Origin: Deltaproteobacteria bacterium | Lineage (GTDB): Bacteria; Desulfobacterota; SM23-61 | Reading direction: 5' to 3' | Length of the DNA stretch: 8,899 nt | Assembly: GCA_029857975.1 (NCBI GenBank) | Contig: JAOUFX010000073.1 | Coordinates: 1-8,899 of the forward strand | Shown: piece after piece, positions 1 through 6,613 of the stretch | Layout of the letters: each line of letters begins with the position of its first letter | Position numbering within the stretch: the first letter of the stretch is position 1 | The notes under the pieces: model-generated | The model's input: the letters and a program-made list of their open reading frames with translations, nothing else | Told to the model about the DNA's origin: nothing | Databases searched by the model: none | Made by a program: the position numbers and the translations under genes

Positions 1-11
1 ACCCGGCCGCT

Positions 12-497
12 TTACTTTAGGCAAGCATGTTCGGCGATGGCTATCTCTCTTCCCGAAAGGCATCGCGGGAACATTTCGCGCACCCGCCCTGCAAATTGCT
101 TTATGTATTGCCGGTCTAATTCCGCCCGCTTCGCTGCTTCCCTTTCTCTTCGTCGCTCCCTGACTTCGATATCAGCCAAACATTCCTGTTCGGCTTTTTC
201 CGTCGCCTGAGCTTCGACTAAGAGTCCCTGGCGTTCATACCGTTTCCGGGCCCGACTCCACTTCAAAACGACCGCAGCTAAGGTTGAATATCTACGAGCA
301 CGCCTGGTAATGGCCGCATCGCCAGGTGGAAGAAAAACAAGATGATCCAGATCGGCGCACGCCAGGCAAAGTGCCCCTTTCTCTTTTTTAAGCGTAATCC
401 AGGCCCCCCGGCCAAGTTCCTCCCCACATTCATCGCAGGTCGAATCTGTGGTCGAAATGAACACTCTTAAGTCAATACTTTGCTTTTTCTGTTTCAT
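12..497 (-). CDS. DUF2293-like zinc-ribbon protein, stopped early
   Basis: The 161-residue product starts at ATG (497-495), with AAGGG about nine bases upstream. The N-terminal third holds two CxxC pairs, C21/C24 (CDECGEELGRGAW) and C44/C47 (CLACADLDHLVFLP), a likely zinc ribbon. A basic, Glu/Arg-rich helical middle (about 75-140) follows, and then a segment ending EHACLK. From memory this matches bacterial proteins annotated DUF2293, usually about 200 residues or more, in which the text continues K-Y-S-G-R-V. Here the codons after K161 read TAA AGC GGC CGG GT, so a stop sits where Tyr is expected and the frame stays open as S-G-R-V to the window edge. The gene is therefore probably a nonsense-truncated copy lacking its C-terminal part. 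The function of the family is unknown to me. It follows an HsdR relic on the same strand, in the same frame, so both may come from one former restriction island. The family call is moderately sure, the truncation fairly sure. Confidence 0.7.
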   Translation of the reverse strand: MKQKKQSIDLRVFISTTDSTCDECGEELGRGAWITLKKEKGALCLACADLDHLVFLPPGDAAITRRARRYSTLAAVVLKWSRARKRYERQGLLVEAQATEKAEQECLADIEVRERRREREAAKRAELDRQYIKQFAGRVREMFPRCLSGREIAIAEHACLK

Positions 498-509
498 CCC
501 CTTGGTCCC

Positions 510-720
510 TTAATCTCCTTTTTCTCGTACTGTTTCTCCTAGCTTGAGGGCAATGGTCTGCCGTGTTTCCTCACCCAGCACCTTTACTGCACTGTCGTTT
601 GTTTCCAAGGCATCTTAGAATGTCAACTCATCCTCTGTTAGCCCCATCCTCGCCGCGCCGTTGAGCTTCCCGCATCTCTTGGGCGAGTCTGCGTCGCTTC
701 CTCTTTATTACGCTTGCAGT
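510..720 (-). pseudogene. hsdR: Relic of type I restriction enzyme R subunit C-terminus
   Basis: Translating the minus strand gives two pieces of one familiar sequence. The upstream piece (720 to about 646) reads ...RRLAQEMREAQRRGED. One base out of register, the text continues from 647 as MGLTEDELTF, then TAA (617-615), then [19 protein letters not shown] and [15 protein letters not shown], ending at TAA (512-510). From memory, HsdR C-terminal regions (DUF3387 type) read (R/K)RGE-x-LGL(T/S)[37 protein letters not shown]. The relic thus shows a frameshift consistent with loss of two bases after GED, a stop in place of the Tyr of AFYDAL, and loss of everything after the ETVR region. It has no helicase or nuclease motifs and cannot be functional. 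The upstream edge of the similarity is uncertain (about 700-726). It lies between the liv operon terminator and the DUF2293-like gene. Confidence 0.68.
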
Positions 721-760
721 CTTTTGAATGAAGCCAGATTTAAACGGATATAAATAGATA

Positions 761-791
761 GGCGGACTTCCATCCCCGAGGGAAGTCCGCC
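761..791 (-). terminator. Operon-end hairpin terminator
   Basis: A perfect 11-bp inverted repeat, GGCGGACTTCC (761-771) and GGAAGTCCGCC (781-791), encloses a 9-base loop. It sits 14 bases past the stop codon of the binding-protein gene. On the minus strand it is followed by the T-rich run TATCTATTTATAT, which is not a clean U-tract, so intrinsic termination is likely but may be leaky. It marks the end of the seven-gene transport/CoA-transferase operon. Confidence 0.7.
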
Positions 792-805
792 CTATCCTGG
801 TGGGG

Positions 806-2134
806 TTATTTCTTCCTCAATTTTGCCGGCGGGATGTAATTCTTGGGAATCGCTTTTCCGTTTTCATCTACCACCCACGCGATCTTCCCTTCTTTCTGGA
901 ATTGGGCAATGGCCATCAGGTAGGTTCCGGGGTACATATAATAGGGATTATTGGGATCGCAAAGGACGCGGGAGTGGAAATACGGCTTAATGCGCCGGGT
1001 TTCGTATTTCATTTTTCCCAGGGAGTAAACCGTCTCGATCTCTTCCATAGCTTTGATCAGCTTTTCCATGTCATCCGTTCCCCCGGCCTTCTCGATAGCC
1101 GCCTTGAAGTGGTAGATGTCGGCGTAGGCTATCTGGACATGAATCTGCAGCGGGATGCCTAACTTTTTCCCCAGGGCGATAAAGGGAAGAGTCTTTGGCG
1201 TGAAAGCAATATCCCCTTCGTAGAATCCAGTGAGCATGCCCAGCGACTTCCCACCGGTCATCCTCCAATAATCGTGCGTCTGGGCGACCCCTCCGTATAA
1301 ATAGGTGGGGATTTTTTGGGCTGCCGAATCGGCCCACTGCTTGGCATAGACCTCCGTGTCGGTGAACCAGGAGCTTACAAACCAGATCACGTCAGCCTTC
1401 TTCATCGCGATTTCTTGTAAAATGGGAAGATACATCGTTCCCCGCGCCTTGACGGGTTTGCTATAAACCACTTCCAGGCCGTATTTCTGCTTGGCTACCT
1501 CTTCCCAGGTGGGCAGCTTCAGGTAATCAATTCCTTTGCGCCACATCTGGGTCCAAGCCAGATCTTCCCACAGGAAAGCCAGCTTCTTGGCCTTAATGAC
1601 CTTTTTAAAGAGACCCCCCATGATATTTTCGAGCCAGGAGTAATGAGCAGGTTCCGGATCCCAGTCCCGGAAGCAGAATTTGTATTTCTCATAGTTATCC
1701 ACGATCTTGGCCGTCAACTCCGACGCCATGGGGCCATTGAAGACCAGGATGTGTGGATATTCCTTAAACATAGCTGCTGAATTTTCCTGGGCCGCCAAAC
1801 AAATCTCCGATCGGCCCTCGACGGAAATAAAGGTAGCTTTATTCTCCATGAGAAGTCGCCGTGCGCCCTCAACCGAAAGCGAAGTATCTCCCTTGTTATC
1901 GAGTACGACGTACTCCACAGGGCGGCCCAGAATCCCGCCGGCTTTGTTGATCTCCTCTACGGCATACTTCTGGATGTCCATACAAGGCCTCGTTCCAGGT
2001 GAAGCGACCATCCCAACATAGCCAAAAACGATTGGCTTCCCTTTCGGCTGGGCAAAGGCCGCGGGGGTAAATCCCAGCCCCAGCAAAGAAACGGCTGTAA
2101 GAGCAACGATTCCTAACCTTAGCCATCTTTTCAT
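806..2134 (-). CDS. ABC transporter periplasmic substrate-binding protein (LivK/HAAT type)
   Basis: This 442-residue secreted protein should deliver a ligand to the LivHM-type permease encoded upstream. A classical signal peptide is clear: MKRWLR, a hydrophobic core at about 8-25, then a probable cleavage after AFA at 28 (AFA|QPKG). There is no lipobox Cys. The mature part begins with the family I fold seen in branched-chain amino acid binding proteins: IVFGYVGMVASPGTRPCMDI, AVEEINKAGGILGRPVEYVV and DNKGDTSLSVEGARRLL (about 35-95) form the first lobe. It is longer than typical LivK (about 370) and has many aromatic residues (WFVSSWF, DYWRMTGG, PYYMYPGTY). The start is fixed by AGGAGG (2147-2142) seven bases before ATG. 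The gene is last in the operon, 86 bases after the second CoA-transferase. The ligand is not predictable; amino acids, aromatic acids and other carboxylates are all known for this family. Confidence 0.9.
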   Translation of the reverse strand: MKRWLRLGIVALTAVSLLGLGFTPAAFAQPKGKPIVFGYVGMVASPGTRPCMDIQKYAVEEINKAGGILGRPVEYVVLDNKGDTSLSVEGARRLLMENKATFISVEGRSEICLAAQENSAAMFKEYPHILVFNGPMASELTAKIVDNYEKYKFCFRDWDPEPAHYSWLENIMGGLFKKVIKAKKLAFLWEDLAWTQMWRKGIDYLKLPTWEEVAKQKYGLEVVYSKPVKARGTMYLPILQEIAMKKADVIWFVSSWFTDTEVYAKQWADSAAQKIPTYLYGGVAQTHDYWRMTGGKSLGMLTGFYEGDIAFTPKTLPFIALGKKLGIPLQIHVQIAYADIYHFKAAIEKAGGTDDMEKLIKAMEEIETVYSLGKMKYETRRIKPYFHSRVLCDPNNPYYMYPGTYLMAIAQFQKEGKIAWVVDENGKAIPKNYIPPAKLRKK

Positions 2135-2158
2135 TGTTCACCCTCCTTAATATTTTTT

Positions 2159-2208
2159 TTGAGGCCCTCAATCTCTGGGTCTCTATGGCAGGCCCGCTGT
2201 TTTGGGCC
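2159..2208 (-). other. Small hairpins ahead of the binding-protein gene
   Basis: The gap before the binding-protein gene holds two small symmetric elements. One is GGCCC (2191-2195) pairing with GGGCC (2204-2208) across 8 bases; the other is the palindrome TTGAGGCCCTCAA (2159-2171). On the minus strand the latter is followed by a run of A, not T, so it is not a typical terminator. Such hairpins could stabilise or separate the downstream binding-protein message, which often needs higher expression than the permease. That role is inference; only the symmetry is seen. Confidence 0.3.
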
Positions 2209-2220
2209 AGCTCGCCTTAC

Positions 2221-3564
2221 CTATAGGTACTTCTTGCGGATGTACTCGTTGTCCTTGCCAAGGCCGGACGAGACCCATTTCACCCGGGGTGGGGATTCGG
2301 ACATCTTCACGAAATTCGTATTGATCGTGAATTTCCCCAGGGTCTCATCTTCGACTTCCTGAAAGATCTTGCGAATGGCAAACTGTTTGCTTTCCATCGT
2401 CATGGGGGGGGTCATCATTCTCATGACAATGGGCACTCCTCCCCCCCGCCATTTTGACCGGGCAGACTTGGCGCTGTAAGTCAAAGCTTTTTTTACCAAC
2501 TCGTCGGCGGTGTACTGGAGGGTTTTTTCTTCGATGGCTTTATACAAAACCATTGCCTGATCCACTACATCGGGGATCCGGTCGGCCGTGTATCTCCAGT
2601 CATCTTCCAAATGCCAGAGCCCGAGGATCTTTAAAAAGGCCCGGAAATCATGATCCCGCGGGGCGGCAATCACCACGTACCCATCCTTGCATTTCCAGAG
2701 ACCATAAGGGTAGAGGATAAAATCCAAAACCCCAATGCGGGGGCGGGCTTTTTCCCAGGTATACCCGATGGTGGCCGGAAATCCAACCATACTGGAATAG
2801 GCATCCATGGCGGCCACGTCCACCATCTGCCCCTCCCCGGTTTGCTGCCGGTGAACGAGGGCTAAGGTTCCTCCCAGGGCGGCGCTCAAACCGGATATGT
2901 ACCAGCCAGCCCACATCCCAGCTTTCAAAGGCCAGTTATAAGGCTCAGGGGCGTTCATCGGGTCGCCAACCTGGGCGGGAAGGCCCGAACCGGCCTGAGA
3001 AGTAATATCGGCATCGGGCAGGGAAGCAAACTGCTTGGCCTTGTCCGTATATTGACCATAGGGAGTGATGGCAATGTAGATGAGCCCCGGGTTCTTCTGG
3101 CTCAATTGCCGATATCCAATCCCCCAGGAATCCATCTCTCCTGGATGGAAGGTTTCGATGACCACGGCGGTTTTTTCCGCCAGTTTCATAAAATCTTTGC
3201 GGTCCTTTTCAGATTTTTTAAGGTCCAGGGTCATGTATCTTTTGTTGCGGCCTTCCACCATGAAAGGGATTCCTACCCCCTTGACGTTGGCCCCGAAAGG
3301 GGTGACTTTGCGCATGGGATCGCCCTCGGGCGGCTCAATCTTGATGACTTCTGCTCCAAACTCGGCAAAGAAGCTGGCCGCAATGATCCCCGCGAAGTTG
3401 GCACAGCTGACATCCAGAACCAGGAGATCATCCAGAACTTCCGGTTTCCCCTCGGGGTTCATCATCTCCGCTAACGTCTTGCCCCAAGAAGAAAGGTGGT
3501 CAATGGTCTTCCCCGAAGCTACATAACGGGCATATACCTGTTCCTTCTCCTTTTTGCCGCTCAC
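2221..3564 (-). CDS. CaiB/BaiF family III CoA-transferase, non-catalytic-looking subunit
   Basis: This 447-residue protein has the class III CoA-transferase fold. A roughly 40-residue leader precedes LLVLDVSCANFAGIIAASFFAEFGAEVIKIEPPEGDP (about 47-83). Then come RNKRYMTLDLK (106-116), AVVIETFHPGEMDSWGIGY (about 133-151), LIYIAITPYGQY (161-172) and HRQQTGEGQMVDVAAMDAY (about 238-256). In active members a nucleophilic Asp (Asp169 in formyl-CoA transferase Frc) lies in a D-x-x-x-G motif 21 residues before the TGxGQ Thr. Here that place is W221 (W-Y-I-S-G), so the acylated-Asp mechanism appears impossible in this chain. It probably works as the partner of the upstream transferase, whose stop it overlaps by four bases (GTGA), a sign of coupled translation. 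The start is GTG, with GAGGG a few bases upstream. Substrate unknown. Family assignment is firm; the non-catalytic role is inference from the motif. Confidence 0.88.
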   Translation of the reverse strand: MSGKKEKEQVYARYVASGKTIDHLSSWGKTLAEMMNPEGKPEVLDDLLVLDVSCANFAGIIAASFFAEFGAEVIKIEPPEGDPMRKVTPFGANVKGVGIPFMVEGRNKRYMTLDLKKSEKDRKDFMKLAEKTAVVIETFHPGEMDSWGIGYRQLSQKNPGLIYIAITPYGQYTDKAKQFASLPDADITSQAGSGLPAQVGDPMNAPEPYNWPLKAGMWAGWYISGLSAALGGTLALVHRQQTGEGQMVDVAAMDAYSSMVGFPATIGYTWEKARPRIGVLDFILYPYGLWKCKDGYVVIAAPRDHDFRAFLKILGLWHLEDDWRYTADRIPDVVDQAMVLYKAIEEKTLQYTADELVKKALTYSAKSARSKWRGGGVPIVMRMMTPPMTMESKQFAIRKIFQEVEDETLGKFTINTNFVKMSESPPRVKWVSSGLGKDNEYIRKKYL

Positions 3565-4916
3565 TTCTTTCCCTCTTTTCCATAGTTGAATATGGGATCT
3601 GCGTCCAGATTATAATAAACCGGGGGCTTCAGGCCGGGCCGGTCGTCGAAGGTGCCGATGATCTTTTTCTTTTCCAAATCGGCAATCTCCTCCTCGGACA
3701 TCTCCAGAAACTTTTTCAATACCAGACGATTGTGGTAACCAACCGGCCGGGCAAGCCATTTGGTCCTTGCCGGCGTCTTGCTTAATTGAGCCGACGGGCC
3801 GGCCAGGAGCAATTCTCCGTACATCTGATCATTAAAAAGAATGACGCTCCCCCGCTGGCGCCGCCAGGGATCCTGGGAGATCTGATAATCGTCCAATACT
3901 TCTGCCGCCGGGAATCCTCTTTCGTTGGCTATCTTGATAATTTGCTCCCCGTCGATCCCTTTTAGCCAATCGGCAACGATCTTGGTAAGGGCATTGGCAT
4001 TGGCCGGTTTGAGCCTCTCGAATGGATCGGTATATACTTTTTCTTGCAGCAAATCTTCCCGGTCCATGGCACCGCAGAGGGCCTCAAACTGCTTATCCGT
4101 GGCGCAGGCCAGGGCCATAAATCGGCCATCCCGGGTCTTGAAAATAGAGGCCGGAACCATGGTGGGATCGGTGTTGGCAGTGCGGCCAATATCCATCCCG
4201 GTTAGTTTAAAGGTCGTAAAGTGAAACAAAAGGCGCATCAGGGCTTCAGACTGGGCCAAGTCAATGTACTGCCCTTTTCCCGTTTTATTTCGGAAATAAA
4301 GGGCCATGATAATGGCTAAGGCCCCGAAATTGCCGGGGATGTAATCTCCCAGGTAATCAGGAAGTTTATAATACCTGTCCGTATCGGGATAGCCGGTCAG
4401 ACTCAGCACACTACTGGCAGCTTGGGCGAGAAGATCCCATCCCGGGTAGAAACGTAAAGGCCCATACTGGCCATAAGTGGAGCAGCTCAGGTAGATCACC
4501 TTGGGGTTGATCTTGCTGATCTGGGTGTATCCTACCCCCCAGGCCTCGGCCGTGCCCGCGGCAAAGTTTTCAGTAACTACATCGCACCTCTGGGCCATGC
4601 GGTAGATAATGTCTTTGGCTTCCGGCTGTTTCAAATCCAGCCCAACAAAATATTTGTTCTGAGTAACAAAATGCCAGAGGGGGTTGGAATGCTTCCAGTA
4701 TTTTCCCCAATAGGTGGCCGGCCTCCACAAATCTCCATGAAAAGGAAGCTCCAGCTTGATGACCTCAGCACCGTAATTGGCCATGATCCGGGTGGCGGTG
4801 GGCCCAAAAATGACGTGGGAAAAATCCAGAACCCGAATCCCCTTTAAAACCTCCGGTTTATCCGCGATCTTAGAAGGATCAAAGAGCTTGGCGGCATAAG
4901 AAAAATAATCTTCCAT
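3561..4916 (-). CDS. CaiB/BaiF family III CoA-transferase, catalytic subunit
   Basis: This 451-residue class III CoA-transferase would move CoA from an acyl-CoA donor such as succinyl-CoA to a carboxylic acid in the cytoplasm. The fold is seen in GIRVLDFSHVIFGPTATRIM and ANYGAEVIKLELPFHGD (26-62), NKYFVGLDLK (87-96), CDVVTENFAAGTAEAWGVGY (111-130), IYLSCSTYGQYGP (141-153), GWDLLAQAASSVLSLTG (159-175) and RNKTGKGQYIDLAQSEALM (209-227). D191 in LGDYIPGNFGAL fits the nucleophilic Asp of the family (Asp169 in Frc), 21 residues before the TGKGQ Thr. Length is slightly above the usual 390-430 residues. GAGGG lies six bases before the ATG. The gene starts 53 bases after livF and overlaps the next transferase by four bases, so the two likely form a hetero-oligomer. 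Coupling to an importer suggests it activates the imported acid. The specific substrate, for example a benzylsuccinate-like, aromatic or dicarboxylic acid, cannot be told from the sequence. Confidence 0.9.
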   Translation of the reverse strand: MEDYFSYAAKLFDPSKIADKPEVLKGIRVLDFSHVIFGPTATRIMANYGAEVIKLELPFHGDLWRPATYWGKYWKHSNPLWHFVTQNKYFVGLDLKQPEAKDIIYRMAQRCDVVTENFAAGTAEAWGVGYTQISKINPKVIYLSCSTYGQYGPLRFYPGWDLLAQAASSVLSLTGYPDTDRYYKLPDYLGDYIPGNFGALAIIMALYFRNKTGKGQYIDLAQSEALMRLLFHFTTFKLTGMDIGRTANTDPTMVPASIFKTRDGRFMALACATDKQFEALCGAMDREDLLQEKVYTDPFERLKPANANALTKIVADWLKGIDGEQIIKIANERGFPAAEVLDDYQISQDPWRRQRGSVILFNDQMYGELLLAGPSAQLSKTPARTKWLARPVGYHNRLVLKKFLEMSEEEIADLEKKKIIGTFDDRPGLKPPVYYNLDADPIFNYGKEGKK

Positions 4917-4949
4917 ACTCTACCCTCTCAGCCTTTCTTCCTGTCTCTT

Positions 4950-4966
4950 TGCTCTACGCGCTCTGC
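4950..4966 (+). repeat. Short dispersed repeat unit before the first CoA-transferase gene
   Basis: The 17-mer TGCTCTACGCGCTCTGC lies in the 53-base gap between livF and the first CoA-transferase gene. It matches 5806-5822 at 15 of 17 positions, in the same orientation. It is one unit of the GCTATGC/GCTCTGC repeat family that also builds the inverted repeat between livG and livF. No function is evident. Confidence 0.4.
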
Positions 4967-4969
4967 CTC

Positions 4970-5674
4970 TTATCTTCCCAGATAGGCCCTTCTCACCAAA
5001 TCACTTTGCATGAGGCTTTGACAATCCCCCTCCAGCACAATCCTCCCATCCTGCATGACATAACCCCGGTCGCCGATTTGCAGAGCCCGCAAGGCATTCT
5101 GTTCGGGAAGGAGGATAGTGATCTTGGACTCGCGAAGCTTCCCCAAAGTTTGGTAGAGATTGTCCAGGATCACTGGAGCTAATCCCAGAGACGGCTCATC
5201 GACCATGAGCATCCGGGGATGGGCCATCAGACCCCGGCCAATGGTCAGCATCTGTTGTTCCCCTCCGCTGAGCATACGGGATTGCATATTGGCTCGTTCT
5301 TTCAAGATGGGGAACAAGCTCACGACCCATTTCATTCTCTCTTTCTTATCCTTCCAGGCATTTCCCGGGTAGGCTCCGAGGAGAAGGTTTTCTTTCACGG
5401 TCATATAGGGAAAGAGCCGCCTTCCCTCGGGAACCTGAACGATCCCTTCGGCAATTACCCTGTGGGGAGGGAGTCCTCCTATCGCTTTTCCTAAAAACGA
5501 GATGGACCCGGAAACGGGTTTCATGATCCCCTGAATAGTGTTTAGAAGGGTACTTTTCCCGGCTCCATTGGAACCCAGAAGGGTCACGAGTTCATTCTCC
5601 TTGACCTGCATACTCACATCATGTAGAACCGGGATGACCCCGTAGGACACGTTAAGATTCTTTACCTCAAGCAT
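4970..5674 (-). CDS. livF: Branched-chain-type ABC transporter ATP-binding protein LivF
   Basis: This is an ATPase subunit of the importer, acting on the cytoplasmic face of the membrane. Numbered from the TTG at 5692 (240 residues), the motifs are Walker A GSNGAGKST (40-48), Q-loop Q86 in VQVPEGRRLFP, ABC signature LSGGEQQ (141-147) and Walker B MLMVDEP (161-167). The switch region LLPEQN has Gln where many ABC proteins have His; Gln there (VEQN) is normal for LivF. All motifs needed for ATP hydrolysis are present. I prefer the ATG at 5674-5672, because GAGG lies six bases before it and family members begin close to MLEVKNLNV; this gives 234 residues. The longer version from TTG would add MVSRQT. 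It follows livG after a 180-base gap filled by an inverted repeat, and precedes the CoA-transferases by 53 bases. Confidence 0.92.
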   Translation of the reverse strand: MLEVKNLNVSYGVIPVLHDVSMQVKENELVTLLGSNGAGKSTLLNTIQGIMKPVSGSISFLGKAIGGLPPHRVIAEGIVQVPEGRRLFPYMTVKENLLLGAYPGNAWKDKKERMKWVVSLFPILKERANMQSRMLSGGEQQMLTIGRGLMAHPRMLMVDEPSLGLAPVILDNLYQTLGKLRESKITILLPEQNALRALQIGDRGYVMQDGRIVLEGDCQSLMQSDLVRRAYLGR

Positions 5675-5695
5675 GGTCTGCCTCGAAACCAAAAG

Positions 5696-5858
5696 TTAAG
5701 AACGCATAGCGCAGAGCGCATAGCGTAAAAAATTCCAATGCCCTAAAACGACCTAATGTTGCTAAAGTAAAATTGCATTTAGCTGAGCCTTTCCGCTTTG
5801 CGCCATGCTCTATGCACTCTGCGGGCTTTGCTATGCGCTATGCGCTGCGTGTTCTTAA
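5696..5858. repeat. 163-bp element bounded by 29-bp imperfect inverted repeats
   Basis: The two arms, 5696-5724 (read on the minus strand) and 5830-5858 (plus strand), agree at 25 of 29 positions. Both begin GCTATGCGCT and end GTTCTTAA. Between them lie about 105 AT-richer bases without a convincing gene. The right arm includes the stop codon of livG (5857-5855). No clear target-site duplication is seen at the edges. Related 17-mers, TGCTCTATGCACTCTGC (5806-5822) and TGCTCTACGCGCTCTGC (4950-4966), differ at two positions, so this repeat vocabulary recurs in the next intergenic gap. It may be a small non-autonomous mobile or REP-like element, or an mRNA-stabilising structure between livG and livF. 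The symmetry is seen; the role is inference. Confidence 0.6.
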
Positions 5859-6607
5859 GTACAAGTCCCCTTCTTCCAACCGGCCCCGAGATAGGCCTCG
5901 ATGACCTGGTCGTTGCTGGCAATCTCTTCCGGAGTCCCCTCGGCAAGCTTCTCACCGAAATGAATGGCAATGATTCGCTCGGCGGCTTCCATCAGGACCG
6001 CCATAACATGTTCGATCCAGAAGATGGTCAGGCCGAATTCTTCCTTGGCCCGGGCGATGAGATGGACAGCTTTGGTGGCCTCTGCAGGATTAAGCCCGGC
6101 CATGACCTCGTCGACGAAAAGAAGTTTCGGGGTGGTCGCCAAGGCCCGCGCCAGCTCCAGCATCCTTAAGTCAAAAAAAGTCAGATCGCGGGCTAAGATA
6201 TTGCGCTTGCTGAAAAGCCCCACAAATTCCAGGTAATGAGTCGCTTCCGCGGCGGCATCGTCCAGACCGCGGTTCATGCGCTTCTTGCCGCATAAAGCAC
6301 CGGTCACCACGCTCATCAGGGCGGTTAATTCCGGGAAGGGCCGGGGAATCTGGTAAGTCCGGCTGAGACCCAGATGACACCGCTTATGCGGGGGCATGCG
6401 GATGATCCTCTTCCCTTCCATTTCAATCTCCCCGGAATCGGCATACAGGGAACCACAGAGGACGTTGACCAAAGTTGTTTTTCCCGCCCCGTTCGGCCCG
6501 ATGAGGCCCACGGTTTCTCCCTTACGGATGTCAAAGCTTAGATCATGGACGGCGGTCAGGCCTCCAAAGCTCTTGGTGACATTGCGGACTTTCAGGATCT
6601 CAGACAT
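5855..6607 (-). CDS. livG: Branched-chain-type ABC transporter ATP-binding protein LivG, variant signature
   Basis: This 250-residue ABC ATPase pairs with LivF to drive the importer. Visible motifs are Walker A GPNGAGKTT (37-45), Q-loop Q86 in SRTYQIPRPFPELT, Walker B KLLFVDEVMAGLNP (161-174, with D166 and E167) and switch His H200 in FWIEH. The ABC signature, usually LSGGQ or in LivG L-P-x-G-Q, reads LTFFD (142-146) before LRMLELARAL. The Gly and Gln/acidic pattern is therefore lost, although the following helix is intact. The DEV in place of DEP in Walker B also occurs, as I recall, in a divergent LivG subgroup with similar degenerate signatures, so this may be a lineage trait rather than damage. 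GGAG lies about ten bases before ATG, inside the end of livM; only six bases separate the genes. The last bases overlap the right arm of an inverted repeat. Confidence 0.92.
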   Translation of the reverse strand: MSEILKVRNVTKSFGGLTAVHDLSFDIRKGETVGLIGPNGAGKTTLVNVLCGSLYADSGEIEMEGKRIIRMPPHKRCHLGLSRTYQIPRPFPELTALMSVVTGALCGKKRMNRGLDDAAAEATHYLEFVGLFSKRNILARDLTFFDLRMLELARALATTPKLLFVDEVMAGLNPAEATKAVHLIARAKEEFGLTIFWIEHVMAVLMEAAERIIAIHFGEKLAEGTPEEIASNDQVIEAYLGAGWKKGTCT

Positions 6608-6613
6608 CTTGCT

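Noticed and set aside
12..617. Reassignment of TAA to Tyr in this organism
   Set aside because: TAA ends livM, livG, livF and the binding-protein gene at the family's expected C-termini, so TAA is a normal stop in the host.
800..1162. Plus-strand open frame of 120 codons opposite the binding-protein gene
   Set aside because: It is fully antisense to a well supported gene, has no recognisable motifs or ribosome binding site, and codon structure follows the minus-strand gene.
2150..2171. T-run plus palindrome as an intrinsic terminator in the operon
   Set aside because: The T-run precedes the palindrome on the plus strand and becomes an A-run after it on the minus strand, so it is wrong for transcription in either direction.
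3052..3526. Two overlapping plus-strand open frames (140 and 148 codons) opposite the second CoA-transferase gene
   Set aside because: Both lie antisense to a conserved CoA-transferase and show no family features; they are by-products of its codon bias.
5675..5692. TTG at 5692-5690 as the livF start
   Set aside because: The ATG at 5674-5672 has GAGG at proper spacing and matches the family N-terminus; the TTG has no good ribosome binding site.
4950..5858. Repeated GCTATGC/GCTCTGC units as a CRISPR array or tandem array
   Set aside because: Units are too short, degenerate and irregularly spaced, with no uniform spacers and no cas genes.
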